Shown in pieces: positions 25,056 through 36,509 of a stretch of 64,000 nt of DNA. The notes under the pieces were generated by a model that worked only from the letters and a program-made list of their open reading frames with translations, did not search any database and had not been told where the DNA came from. Source of the stretch: Clitopilus passeckerianus. Lineage: Eukaryota; Basidiomycota; Agaricomycetes; Agaricales; Entolomataceae. How positions within the stretch are numbered: position 1 is the stretch's first letter; each line of letters starts with the position of its first letter. The stretch covers positions 1,550,001-1,614,000 of the forward strand of contig CALYLX010000112.1 in NCBI GenBank assembly GCA_944990035.1, given 5' to 3'. A program made the translations under genes and the position numbers.

Positions 25056-27432
25056 ATGTGGCAGCTGCGGATTATTACTCTACTACCTCTGCTAGTAGGA
25101 TTCAGCGCTGCACAGCTGACTCGGGAGGAGCTTGACCCTCTTCTCTCTGGCCTTAAGAATCGTCCTCCAAATGAGGTCTCCCTAGAAAAACGGGTGCCAT
25201 TATCAACGGACGACCCTACAGTGGCACCTTTGGTCGACCTCCAAGTCTTTGCTCCTCCGGTGGTACCCAAAGGAGGCCCTCACTGCCAGGTCGAACTGCT
25301 CAAGCATTCTTTTGGCGATGGCTCGTATAATGCACCTGCTGTCGTGAAGTACGTGCCACCAACGTTGAAGGAATGCGGAGAATTGGGCAAGTGGGCTGCC
25401 ATCGGCCTGAACTTGTCTGTCTATTCGTAAGTGGCCATGTCCTTGAGTACGCTTCTGGAGACTCCCGCTCATCCGATCTTAGGATTGGGACACAATATGA
25501 TCGTCTGAGCGTGGGTTACTTTCGTCCATTACCCTTAGATGCAGAGCTCAACTATCACATTGTCTAGGCAATCTATCTGTCGCACACTGAGAGTGGGTTA
25601 AATCTACCGTAGAGATTGACTTGTCGATATCTTATTCGAACACTACCTTCAGTCTGGAGAAGCTCTAGTGCAGAACCAACAAAGACAGGAACTATCTGGA
25701 CAACGTATGGCATGGCGCAGAAATCCGGGAATGTTGCAGCTAATTAACCCGCGACTACAGGATCAAAGATGTTACCCACTTCACGCCTCTTTTTTCAAAG
25801 GAGGGCGACTTGATGATGGATTTCAGCAATATCATTGCCCCAGATTTGTGCGTAGAACCACATCTCTATATCATATGTGACTCACCCTTAGCGAATCAGG
25901 CTACTCGACGGTGTTTTCGATGGTCAGCTTCAACATGGCTTGAGACTTGATTCAATGCGCTCATAGATCATCATAGTGACGCTGACTGCGACCTTCTATG
26001 TACCTACGCCGAAATTTCCAGCTCCGAACAGTGCTGCAGACTTGATCATACCACTCTCAAATCTTTCACCTACGCTTCCCAATCTCTTCGCAATTGAGGA
26101 CGATACAGGTGTAGTGACGGACGTTTCCCTGCCTGAGTCAACTATAGAGGCATTCATCGAGATATTTTGCTCTGGAAACTCCGCGGAAGAGTTTTGGTAT
26201 TCCAGTGAGGCGTTTCACCTCCCTTTCTCCGTGAGGAATAACGCCTTGCGTAGATACGCCGGACCAATTCCTGCCATATTTTCCTGAAAGCACTGGTCTC
26301 GTAGGAAAGGGTCCATGGAGAGAGGTCCAAGTCCTTATTGATGACCAACTGGCAGGCGTTGTATGGCCCTACGGTGTAATCTATACGGGTGGTGTTACAC
26401 CTTCAAATTGGCGACCTTTGACCGCTTACGGTGCATATGATGCTCCAACCTACTGGATTGACGTAACGCCATTCTTGCCCAAGCTACTCGACGGTTCTAC
26501 TCAACACTCCGTTGGTCTCCGAGTCGTTGGGCAAGGCACAAGCCCCACGTTTAACTCAAACTGGTTCGTGTCGGGAAGCATCCATATCCGCCAAGGAAGC
26601 AAGAAGACCACGGGTACTATCACGAAATATCATGCCCCTCCCGTGGAGATCGAAACAACAGGGGGTGCTAGTGCAAACAATGAAACAGTTTGGACCACGG
26701 TGACGGCGAAGCGGTCGCTGCTGATTGAGAGCAAGCTTGTAACATCAGAGGGGACGAAAACAGTGGCCTTCTCACAAGTACTAGACTATAGCAACAGTCA
26801 GAAATATGCAGACGAAGGCTGGCTTCAGGTACAGGCAATTTCCTTCTGGTGATTTGACATTGACTCGCCGAAACTGGCTATATTCACAGTGGGTCAACCA
26901 AACCACGACTGGTACCATCACATCAACGCACAATGGGGCCCAGAAATTGCGAGATGCTTTCAGTTATCCACTAAGCCTCTACTCCAACTACTCCCTGTAT
27001 ACGCAGGAATATGGTAAGAATAAAGCTGGTCGAAGTTAACGGTGGAATCTGATATGTGCCTGTTCAGGTGCATATGGTTCTCAAATACACCAGATTTATA
27101 CTCGTGCTTTACAACCACCATTGGGACAGGCGTATCGGTCCATCCACTCCGACCAGCATGCAAAAGGCGAGATCGGGATGGATAACTGGCCAGGACTCCG
27201 GCACGCTATCAATGGCACAGGGACTACGTCTCAGATTTTCGCCTACGTGGATGGACGAGGAGAGACCTATTTCCGTGACATAGCGGCCAAGAACGACGGA
27301 TGGGTCCATGACAATGTTTGGGGTACCTTGCGCGAATCCAATCCGCCGGTTCCACAGAATCAGATATTTGGACCAGGCGGTGGGCCAGGCTTTCGCAGAA
27401 GGTCTATGAGGCACGGCGGGGTCAAAAACTGA
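25056..27432 (+). CDS. PNGase A-type peptide:N-glycanase, secreted
   Basis: The signal peptide MWQLRIITLLPLLVGFSAAQ is followed by a propeptide-like stretch and the family signature VDLQVFAPPVVPKGGPHCQV, HSFGDGSYNAP and CGELGKWAAIGLNLSVYS. Intron removal near 26202-26251 joins FWYS to NTPDQFLPYFPESTGLVGKG, PWREVQVLIDDQLAGVVWPY and GVIYTGGVTPSNWRPLTAYG. AYDAPTYWIDVTPFLPKLLD and NSNWFVSGSIHI follow, all typical of the PNGase A family (PF12222). The C-terminal half includes GYGSQIHQIYTRALQPPLGQ. These enzymes release N-glycans from glycopeptides at acid pH outside the cell or in vacuoles. It may work with the adjacent secreted nuclease as a scavenging hydrolase. It ends 73 bases from the oppositely oriented cullin-like gene. 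Confidence 0.88.
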
Positions 27433-27505
27433 GTATCGCCTGGATATATGCTCATATATCGTCGCATTATTACATGGCAGCAGAGGTAGAAGGAGCCAAT
27501 ATAGT

Positions 27506-28559
27506 CTATTTTGCGCCTACATTCTGGACAAACTTATCTAGTCTTTTACGAAGAACGTGATCAGGTCGTACACCGGTAAATCTGAAGCAAACAATGAGTT
27601 CATTGGCAAGGCGAGTCTTCTCATCTTCGCGAATGTCCTCGGACTCCAGGAGGTGCTTCACACTGCGGGCTAGGCGACCTTTAGGGCCAGAGGATCCTGA
27701 AGTAGGCTTCTGGGCCGTTTTGTTCTTGTTTTTCGAGTTCCCTTTGGCCTTAGGAACCGCTAGAAGAGGCTCCAAGACTTCAATCCTAAATCGGCGCTGA
27801 GCGAGAGAGAGGAGAGGCACGACGCGATCTGGCGAGCTTCCTGCCTCAGCGCTAGCTTCGACGCTAGCCAGTTGGTCACTGGTGCCGTTTTCGTCATAGC
27901 CCCACTTCTTGAGTTCCTCGTTTCGTTTCTCACGCAGTAATCTGGCCATTTTCTCGCGTGTTTCAGTTCCTGTGAGATTTTTCGTGACGGATTCTATGAC
28001 GTCGTTGAGGCGCAGCCAGCCTTTATCCTCGTCAACAGCTCGCCGCACATAGTGTCGGTTCACATAATTGAGAAGTCGGTGGGCGGAGTGAGCGCCTGCA
28101 ACGTAACGTTTGTAGCAAGGTATAAGGTATTGGACGAGTGTTGTATCATGAAGAGGAGCCCCAAGTAGTAGTTCACGAGTAGTTTCTGCAAAATATTTGT
28201 CAAGCTGTTCGTATAGGATCTGCGCCACTCAAAGGCTCTGAAGTTGAGCTGCGTTGGTGCGGACCGGTGGGTTCGTGTTGAGCCGTGAAGCTTGGACCAC
28301 AAGTCAGACATTGATCAACCAGCAGAAAAGAGAGACAACTGAACTAATTATAGCATGCTGAGTGGATACCAGAATAGAATGCAACGTCTATTGCTGGCGG
28401 TTTCCCTTCAGGATCGTTTATTGACGATTTGACTATATGGTCTAATGCAGGTAAGAGATACGCCCACAACGCCGAGAGCGACGCTGCTGGATTGGCGCTT
28501 CCTGAGGCAGGGTTGAGGATGGTAGGCATGGCAGGTTCTTTGCCTTTGATTCCAGGCAT
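27506..28559 (-). CDS. Short cullin N-terminal-repeat protein, no cullin homology domain
   Basis: Exon 1 reads MPGIKGKEPAMPTILNPASG, then ALWAYLLPALDHIVKSSIND and FYSGIHSACYN, the pattern of the first cullin repeat (W.fl.pgid.I ... Y.aiyn.c). Next come KLHGSTRTHRSAPTQLNFRA, ILYEQLDKYFAETTRELLLG, AHRLLNYVNRHYVRRAVDED and MARLLREKRNEELKKWGYDE, ending KRLDKFVQNVGAK. LNYVNRHYVRR strongly recalls the CUL1 signature. The total is roughly 330 residues, whereas cullins are about 750, and no C-terminal cullin homology or neddylation domain follows. It could bind an adaptor such as Skp1 without recruiting Rbx1. The join between exons 2 and 3 near 28230 requires a frame change I could not place at a good splice site. 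Confidence 0.68.
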
Positions 28560-28762
28560 TTCAACGACAGCAAGGAGCGTTTATGTATGAAACGGCCGAA
28601 AATTCGGAGACAGGGAAGGAGGTGAGAAAAAAGTAGGCGCAACTCGAAAGCGATCAGATAAAACAAAGTTTGATGAATATAAATAGCGACCAGTCCTTGG
28701 CGTGTGGCTGGCGTACTATACATATCTACAATAGCATATACGCACACCCTGAAAATCTTTCA

Positions 28763-31626
28763 TTACATCTTCACCATGAGAAGATACTTCACCCGAATCT
28801 GAGAAGTATCGTAAACGATGTACTGGATTTTATTTGTTGAGATCAGCAACTGCCTAGTCAAGGAACAAGGGGTACAGACCTCGTTGTACTGCAGATAGGC
28901 ACCTGGTGGGTTTACGTCCTTGCCAGGACCAGCAGGCATCTGGCATCCAACAAGTTCATCGTTCTCAAGAGCTTCACCTGCATCTTTCCAGTCGATAGGC
29001 TGGGTGCGGCCAATGCCTTTGGTCGCCCTATTAGAGGACAATTAGGTGGGTCAGGAGGAACACATGTAAAATTTCACTGACATTTTTTGAGCCGATTTAC
29101 AGCTTTGGTCGGCGTAGTAGTCCTAGAACAAGGGGAAAAAGAAGTGAGCTTTGGTGAGAACAATGGAAGGACAAATAACCCACCGAGTCGTTGAGCTCAT
29201 GGAAAGGTCGTGCAACGACTTCACATAAGAGCAGGACACCAGTTCCGTTACTGAGATGTGCATAACAGTAATTTGCGGACTATCCTCTGAATGTTAGTAT
29301 TCCAAAGAAGGTCTCTTGTTTTGTTCGACTTACTTTGGACATCATCTAGTCCAGCAAGTTAGCATGTGTGGATATCTCGCAGAATTGGATACAAGGACTA
29401 ACATCTGCGAAGTAAACACCCTTTCCAAACATATAACCAGTGACTGGTGCTTCTGGGGGAGCGATACGGAGACCTTGCTTGAGAATACCAGCGAAGTTGG
29501 TAGTTCGAGATCCATGCCAGAGGAGAAGTCTCTCCCCGTTCTGGAGGTTCGCGTAACCTTTGGACTTGAATACATCGGATTCAGTCCCTCTGAATGTCGT
29601 AGGTCAGAAGGTAGCATTGGACATAGTATTGAAGCGAACAAACCTTTCCACGCGGTAAGCGTTGAGGACCTGGACGGAATAATGTCTGTGAGTGGCGCCG
29701 TGTGTATCTTGCACGTATTTGTCCAGGGCCGAGAACTCTTTGGATGTTCTGACGACTGGCTCCATGCTGGTAAGGCCCAAGGAGCGGAAGTTGGCATCCA
29801 AGGGGTTCAGAGGATTACCAGCTTCGTCCGCCATGATATTCGCCTTGATGAGCTTGGACGCAACTTCCATATCACCAAGAGCATCGACGAGGTCAAGTTC
29901 CTGGAGGTTGAATCAGTAACTATCCACTTGAGCTTTCAGGATGCCGACCTTCTTCAGAAGGGTTAAGCTGTTGATGACGGCGGGACGCTGTCGCCCAAAG
30001 TCGTGGGGGATAATTCTAGAGTATGGTTAAGAATATCAGTCATGAGTACGTGTGTGAAGGACGCACGAGTAATAAGCGCTGCTGAGGTGTTCACAAGCTG
30101 CACGAAGTCCACCATACTCTTTGGCGACGTCGCCATTAGGTTGCTCAATGGCTTCAGCTAGTCTCTGAAGGGGTGAATCAGCTGGGAAGATCATACATCC
30201 ACTTTAAGACCGGACCAACCTTCAAGGCGGCAAATCCGGACAAGATAGTAGACGTGGCCAATTTGCCTAACAGTTATGGTCAGTTTGGGAGGAAATTAAA
30301 AAACGTTCAAAGCCACATACCGAGAGGTAGTTTCCTTGCGTCATAGTTCATGGAAGACAAGTGAGCGTCAATGATACTGCAATTGCGCGAGTATGAGTAG
30401 TGAAAGCGGATATCGATAAGAACAGTCCATACGCAGTAGAGAAAATAAGGCGAGCGAATTCCTAGCAGACCCCAACGATTAGAGCCAAATAAAAAGAGGG
30501 AGAATAGGGGGAAAGGTACCTGGACCTCAGCTGCTAGCTTAGAATCCGGAACGATCGCGTCCTCCTTCTCTTCCTTCTCCTTCTCCTCATCTTTGTCGTC
30601 GTCGTTACTGTAGTCGCGTTCCAGGTAGGTGTATTTGCCTGTATCGCGTTGAGTGTATTGAGTTCTATGCTCCAATAAAAAGCAAACAAGCAAGCAAACC
30701 TTTTTTAGGCACCATTCCATGTCGGCTTTCCCAGTTGGTTGCAGTTTTCGACTTAAATTGCTTCTTGAATTCATTGACAGCATGGTCAGATGGGAAGGGT
30801 CCCTACAACGCAAGCCTGAGTTTCTACAGACTGGCGAGGGCAATTAACACAAAGCTGACCTTTGTTTGGGTTTGCCCGTTCTCGCCAACTCTGCCCCAGC
30901 GAGTGAAGAGAACACATTGAGCCGTATTTCCAATCGGATGCAGAAGCTGAATAACATAGAACCTGAGTTGACACGTCAGAAATCCAATTCCGTCGTGCAT
31001 GGAATATGCTGCATACTTGTTCTTATTTTCATAACCGCTTACATCTGTCTGGTTGAGCATTGCGTCCCACACAGACTCCGGATTTGAGTAGACCTGATGC
31101 GAATCTAAGAGCAGGGACATTCAACATTCTGGCAGTAAAGTTGAAAGAACCGCACTCACCAACTTTGCCAGACATTGAATCAACGGGGGCGGCACCCCTC
31201 TGGATGACTGTTACCTATACCAGAAATTCAGAGCATGTACTAGATTTGGGCTTTCATAAGACTCACCATCTTCTGGGGTTTGTCATCGATCTTTGTGTCC
31301 TTGTCATCTGAATCATCCTCGCCATCCTTAGCGATGTCTGCAGCGTCTGCATCCTTCTGGTCGTCTTCATCGTCAACTTTCGCCTTTTTGGTGGAAGGTT
31401 GATCCACGGCATCATCAACATCAGCGTCCGCTGCTTTTGCGCGACCACGTTTGGCCTTTGGTTTGGCTGCTTTTGGCGCCGATGTTGCCGGTTTGGTGCT
31501 GGGGACTGCGGCTTGAGCTGAGGCTGCACTTGTTGAGGGTGCAGCTGCAGCAGCCTTATTTCGAGCACTAGAACGCGTCGGGACAGCAGGAGCACCATCA
31601 GCAGTGGCTTTCTTTCGAGGAGGCAT
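28763..31626 (-). CDS. Poly(ADP-ribose) polymerase (PARP), WGR type
   Basis: The N terminus [20 protein letters not shown] is Lys/Ala-rich and disordered with a KKAKV nuclear signal. The WGR domain follows as [20 protein letters not shown] and [15 protein letters not shown], continuing to [10 protein letters not shown]. The helical regulatory domain contains [20 protein letters not shown] and [20 protein letters not shown]. The catalytic domain shows the H-Y-E triad: [31 protein letters not shown] and [20 protein letters not shown]. No BRCT domain or zinc fingers precede it, so the layout is PARP2/3-like or like the single PARPs of other filamentous fungi. It is expected to act in the nucleus in DNA-break signalling. 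About ten short introns are needed. Confidence 0.93.
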
Positions 31627-32722
31627 GTTGGTAACGCGTTGTGGGTGGTTGAACTTGTGTCAACAACGAGCCTAGATGGCTTGATTTATGGGGCTGTTGT
31701 GGGCGCGTTCCGGACCCGAGCGGGCTTCCCTTTTTGGGAGCTGAGTCGGGATCCCGACGTTTCCACATCAGTCGCGCCTGACATTGACCAATCAAAGTGC
31801 TTCCTTGGGTGTGTCAAGGTGCAGGCTATGCGTCCGAGTCAGGAACGCGCCATTAGTCTAAACGTCAGCATGCTTGTAGCCAATCGGAAAGCGACTGCGC
31901 TGGAAGATGTTGCCTCGTTGTGATCTCTGACCAAGGGCAACCTCCCAGGTAGCCTCGTTGTGATCTCTCACCAAGGCCATTGGGCATAATACAATGAACT
32001 TCTGAAGACGCTTGTAAATTGAACAGCCCTGAGCAATAAGCTGGCGAGTGATAAAGGACAACGGCGCTTTAAGATTCATGTTCGGGACTCGTCAAATACA
32101 AGATTGGCGTTCTGGCCAAAGGAGCTCAACAATGGCCACGTATCATCATCCCTATCGATCTTCTATATCTGGTGCACCGAGATATTTTTTTCTTCGAGTC
32201 TTGACACCTTCCCCTGGATTGTACCGAACCATGCTGCCATCCCTTTGTGCAAAAGACGGGAACCTTAGCCGATTCTCCGATAGCGTGTTAATGTGATTAT
32301 AACGAGGGCACCCACCGGGGATAACTCCTTTTCAAGCTTGACATCACCAGCCATCAGTGTCTACCAACACAGTGTGATAATAAAGGGGGGTACGGTTTCT
32401 GTGCGCGTTCCATGTCGGTCAGGCTGCAGGTTTTCTATAAAGCAAGGATGGGGTGGGGAATTACACGGCATCAACTCTACCGATGTCCACAATCCAGCTC
32501 AATGCAAGCTACCCCCAGTGGTCTTACGGCAAGTTTCCGTGTTTCTCGACCTCGACTGACCGGTTTTAACTTGCTTTCTTCCCTCTAGACCACACTTATC
32601 CGTACTCTGAGCCACTCCAGGGCGCCCATATCCAGAGATCCGACGTAGAACCCCTCTATGGTGCTCGTGGGCCCCACATTTCCACTGTCGACCATCAAGA
32701 ATACAACTGGAATTTCGGTAAC
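31627..32722. promoter_or_regulatory. Divergent upstream region, PARP and HMG-box gene
   Basis: A 1.1 kb region between two divergent nuclear-protein genes. It contains a 40-base direct repeat pair at 31912-31976 and no credible ORF. Regulation is inferred only from position. Confidence 0.45.
31912..31976. repeat. Direct repeat, 25 bases, 40-base period
   Basis: The 25-base unit beginning gcctcgttgtgatctct occurs at 31912-31936 and again at 31952-31976 with one mismatch (ctgacc against ctcacc). It lies in the region between the PARP and HMG-box genes. Confidence 0.85.
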
Positions 32723-33860
32723 ATGAATACCACACCTGACCGTGACCGCTCACCTTCCCCTTCTCCGATGGAGGAAACTGCCGCTATTGATGCACACTAT
32801 GGCTCACCCTCAGAGTCCGAACGGCCTGCTAAACGCCTTCGCTCTGGCAATCTGATCCCTCGTCCTCGTAACGCGTTCATCATCTTTCGGTCCGAGCGCT
32901 GCAAAGATCTGAAGAAAGTCGAACGCGACCATCGCCTCATCAGCAAAATCATTGCTAGTTGTTGGAAGAAGCTTTCAGTACAAGAGCGGTCTGTGTGGAA
33001 GCTGAGGGCTATGAAAGAAAAGGAAGAACACTATAGGAAATATCCCGACTACAAGTTCACTCCAAAATATCGAACGAAGACACCGGCCAAGCGCAAGGTC
33101 AACAGGACGGGTGAAAGCGAAGCCACCGCTGCGAAAAGATCTCGGACCTCCTTCTCGCTGGAAAGCAGGGAGTCGAGCTCGATGTCGAGGTTCAACGTCT
33201 TCAGCTCACCGACGAACTTGAGGATGCACGCTCCCACTCAACCTCTCCCACTGCGCCATCCGCTCCGGCGCACGAACGCATGGGCACCATCACACTCTCT
33301 TTGCCTCAATCTGGTCCATCCGATTACTCTTCCGACGAGGACGCGTCTGCCCCAGTGTTTCGAAGCCCCTTGCTTCCTCCTGCTGACTTGCCGCCTCAGC
33401 TCCGATTGGTAAGTAGACCTTCACTGGGAACGTTCTGCGCACTCATTAACATACTCTTATTTAGGATCTTCCTCTGGCGCAAACAGAAAACACGATGCTC
33501 CCCTATAGCAATGGCTACTCTACGTTGTTCCAAGGCACAACTATGTCGGTTCAGCAGCAGGCTTCAACCCCCTCACCCACCTTCACCCCGTCGCCTTCCT
33601 CTGATTACGGCAGAACGGATAGTTGGTCTAGCCCATCGCAATATAGCCATAGCTTTGATTTTGTCCCCTACCAATACATGCAGGGTGCAACGAACTTCTC
33701 AGGCCACTACATGATAGAAGGGGATCGGTCAGCTCCTCCCCTCCTCAATCCATCCGCGGGTTCTCGTCACGCGAGTCCGGTGAATGGTAGCTCTCCTTCC
33801 CTCATGGGGCCTTTGCAACGCAGACCTATGGGACGCAATTACAGGCCTGATGTCCTTTGA
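32723..33860 (+). CDS. HMG-box transcription factor (MATA_HMG-like)
   Basis: Start MNTTPDRDRSPSPSPMEETA, then RPAKRLRSGNLIPRPRNAFI and IFRSERCKDLKKVERDHRLI, SKIIASCWKKLSVQERSVWK and LRAMKEKEEHYRKYPDYKFT. RPRNAFIIFR and HYRKYPDYKFTPKY are the hallmarks of sequence-specific HMG boxes of the SOX/MATA class. Downstream, a different frame gives KISDLLLAGKQGVELDVEVQ and RLQLTDELEDARSHS, then Ser/Pro-rich sequence, an intron at about 33410-33463, and an end at GRNYRPDVL. The frame change near 33098-33139 could be a 41-base intron with a weak donor or a missing C. Fungal relatives control mating, fruiting and stress; no specific role is claimed. No pheromone, receptor or HD gene lies nearby, so this is not evidently a mating locus. 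Confidence 0.83.
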
Positions 33861-34328
33861 TGATACTGGCTTGTATCGTACCCATTTATCCCTTTGTTCT
33901 TTACGATCGATTCGCTTCAGTTCGCATCACCATTGCCTCTATTGATGGGCTTTTGCTACATTTCTTCCTGTATCTATCCGTTTCGTCCCTTCATGATCGA
34001 TTTTCTTTCATTTCACTTCGTCAATGCCCATACAACTGGGGCCTCCGTTACAATTCTGTCCATACCACCCACTTCACTTTCTTCCACGACAATACCTTAC
34101 TAAATTGGTTACTCTTATCCTTACTCCCTTATCAGACTACCATAACCATCGCTTGCGAAAGCATGGTCAATTGTGGGAGCTTGATCATTTTGTTTTAAAT
34201 TTAGATTCGACTAACATCCTTACATTGCATGCATATTACCATTCGTTAAAACTAAAATTATGATTAAAAATGATTGAATAAAATTTATTTTATTTTAAAC
34301 ATGGCCCCTTCATTGCACTCGATTCTTG
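33861..34328. other. Intergenic, convergent 3' ends
   Basis: AT-rich 468 bases between the HMG-box gene and the dihydroorotate dehydrogenase gene, whose 3' ends face each other. No ORF or RNA gene recognised. Confidence 0.55.
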
Positions 34329-35380
34329 CTAAGATTGTCCCCCGCTAAGAATTCTGAACGCATCGACACCCTTGTTACCGAAGAACGTAGCACTACCAAC
34401 AACTGCAGCTCCGGCACGCCTCATCCTCTCGGCAGCCTTGCTGGAGGTGACACCTCCAACTCCAATGACCTGAATATCCTGTAGTACGCTTGTATCAGGA
34501 TCAGATAAGAGTTGCCTGAACGCGAACACGTTTCCTAGCGACAGGGAATGTATCGCATCTCCAGCTGACCCTCCCAAAGCAGGAGAGACAGCAAAGTCAC
34601 CCACGGCTTTGGAGGATGATCCAGATTCGGTGAAAACTTGGTCAGCGAATACGAGGGTGTTCCCGAGTGTATTGGTGCATGTGAGGAACGATATTGGACA
34701 TCTGGTGATCCCAGAGGCGTCAGTGAAGCAAAGGTCTTTCAGGCCCGTAATGACTCCGATGAATTGATCACGGTACACAAAAGGCGGCAGCTTGAGACCG
34801 ATAGTGAGTGATGGGTCTTTGGCGAATTCATCCTTCAAGACATTCAAGAGAGGCAACAGGGAAGGGAAGGAGTAACCGGATGGCGGGGAATTGGGTATGT
34901 TCGGACACGAAGTGTTCAGTTCGATTGCAACCACTGAATTGTTGTGAGTATCTTTAATTTGGGCGCGGAGATCCTGAATGGACTGGACCATCTGCCTAAG
35001 GATGGCGGGGTCGGAGGAGGTTATGCTAATAATGAATGGTTTTCGAGGAAAGGATGATTGTGCATTGTAGATGTTCTGGATGCTGGAGGTATAGTACTGA
35101 AGTGGATGTGGGGAATAACCATAGGAGTTGATCGACGATATACCGAAATTGGTGAATGCAACCTGCCCAAAAGGCTGTAAATACCTATTATTATATTTTT
35201 AATAGAACTCACCGTATGCGACTCATCCTCAGTAAAACCGCTGAGAGTCGCTGTACGTGTTGTCACTGCACCTGTATATGGGGAATCATAGAGAGCTTGC
35301 AGCTGATCAAGTTCCGAAGACCAGGCACACGATGAGTTGATGAGAGGCGGAGAAATAGTGACAGAATTGATTTTGGCCAT
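34329..35380 (-). CDS. Dihydroorotate dehydrogenase, class 1-like (Ura1 type)
   Basis: Start MAKINSVTISPPLINSSCAW; one intron lies near 35170-35210, after GFTEDESHT. The joined protein continues AFTNFGISSINSYGYSPHPL, then FIISITSSDPAILRQMVQS. The class 1 active-site loop reads ELNTSCPNIPNSPPSGYSF with the catalytic-position Cys, followed by GLKLPPF (lysine) and FLTCTNTLGNTLVF. The FMN phosphate loop is VIGVGGVTSSKAAERMRRAG ending GSATFF. No transit peptide is seen, so a cytosolic enzyme of the class 1A kind (fumarate-using in yeast) is likely, acting in pyrimidine synthesis or as a diverged relative. Most basidiomycetes are expected to use a mitochondrial class 2 enzyme as well. An in-frame ATG also exists two codons earlier. 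Confidence 0.87.
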
Positions 35381-35506
35381 GGGCAAAAGATGGATGAAGA
35401 TGCAGTGTTGAAGAGAAGATTAGAAGTACAGGTGCCTTATCTTGGTGGCCGTCCAATTTTGCCGATGAGTTCACGGGACCCCTGATGCCGATAAGACGAA
35501 TATATC

Positions 35507-36393
35507 TTATTTCAAGAGTTCTTCCCGCTCAAGTACAGATTTCTCTAGTTTTATCAAAATGGTCGTCCTCGACGGATGTGGCTGAGTCGGAGTGCTATGT
35601 GCCGTCACTCTCGCAGGCTTGGAAGGGGTATTTGACATCAGAACCCAAAAACGGTGCAAATCAAGTTGAGAGAACTCACAAATCCAAACCCATCCAAGAC
35701 TGCCTCCACGATCCCCGCCGTGAACGATGAACAGCTCAATTGGCTAAGATCTCTTGGTACAGAAATGTGGCGTTCGATGGGTGGGTCATTGTCGATGATC
35801 ATGTCTGAGGTAGTGGAAATTAATGAATTGTATGCAGAACGGAAACAGGAAGAACGTACATTCGTCCGCATTTTCTACGCTCTTTTCAATTGCATCTGCT
35901 GGTTTTCCGTAGACAGCCTTCCAGACTTGAGTGTGTATGAGCATCAGCGCGGGAACGAGGCGGATTTCTCGTTTGGGCGTCTTCGAAGAAGATTCTGCAC
36001 GCCACACCATGAGCTCTAAAATTCTCGTTCCAATGCGATAGCCCAATGTATTAAGTCTAGAAAGACATGAGAATGAGATGGGCTTGAGGGTGGGCTATAA
36101 ACTACAACTCACTTTCTTTCGAGATCATTGATTCCACCGACGCGTTTCTGCGTGTATTGAACGACTTCTGAGAATAGGAATGCAAATGCTGATGCGGAAA
36201 CCTCGGAAAGCCGTGTCTTATTGAGATTTCTGTCATATATGTTTGGGCGAGGTCCTGGTGGTTTAACAGATCCCTGAGGTACAGACGGTAATGAGAAACG
36301 TGTAGAGCTCGATGTCGGCGATGAATGGTCGAGAGACGACTGCGACGCTGTCGAAAGGACCGATAAACGAGGATGAGGCTGAGAGTAAGCCAT
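35507..36393 (-). CDS. TRS31: TRAPP complex subunit Trs31 (TRAPPC5)
   Basis: A Ser/Pro-rich N terminus (MAYSQPHPRLSVLSTASQSS) is followed by the Bet3-family fold: LSEVSASAFAFLFSEVVQYT, QKRVGGINDLERK, LNTLGYRIGTRILELMVWRA and FGKPADSLEK-like YGKPADAIEKSVENADE. After an intron come MIIDNDPPIERHISVPRDLS, QLSCSSFTAGIVEAVLDG and FPARVTAHSTPTQPHPSRTT, ending LEREELLK. TRAPPC5 is a core subunit of the TRAPP tethering and Rab-GEF complexes at the Golgi. Three introns are inferred, and the stop is at 35507-35509. Its start is 116 bases from the divergent BTB gene. Confidence 0.92.
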
Positions 36394-36509
36394 TGGTATG
36401 AAGACAAGTCGTGATTAGCCCATCCGGAGTCTCGGGCCTCGGCTCACAGCTTTGCACTTGGCGACCCTCATGACCATCAAGGCCGCCTCTGCAAGTCTGA
36501 CGAATAATC

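Noticed and set aside
32723..33860. HMG-box gene as part of a mating-type locus
   Set aside because: No homeodomain pair, pheromone receptor or pheromone gene is present in the window.
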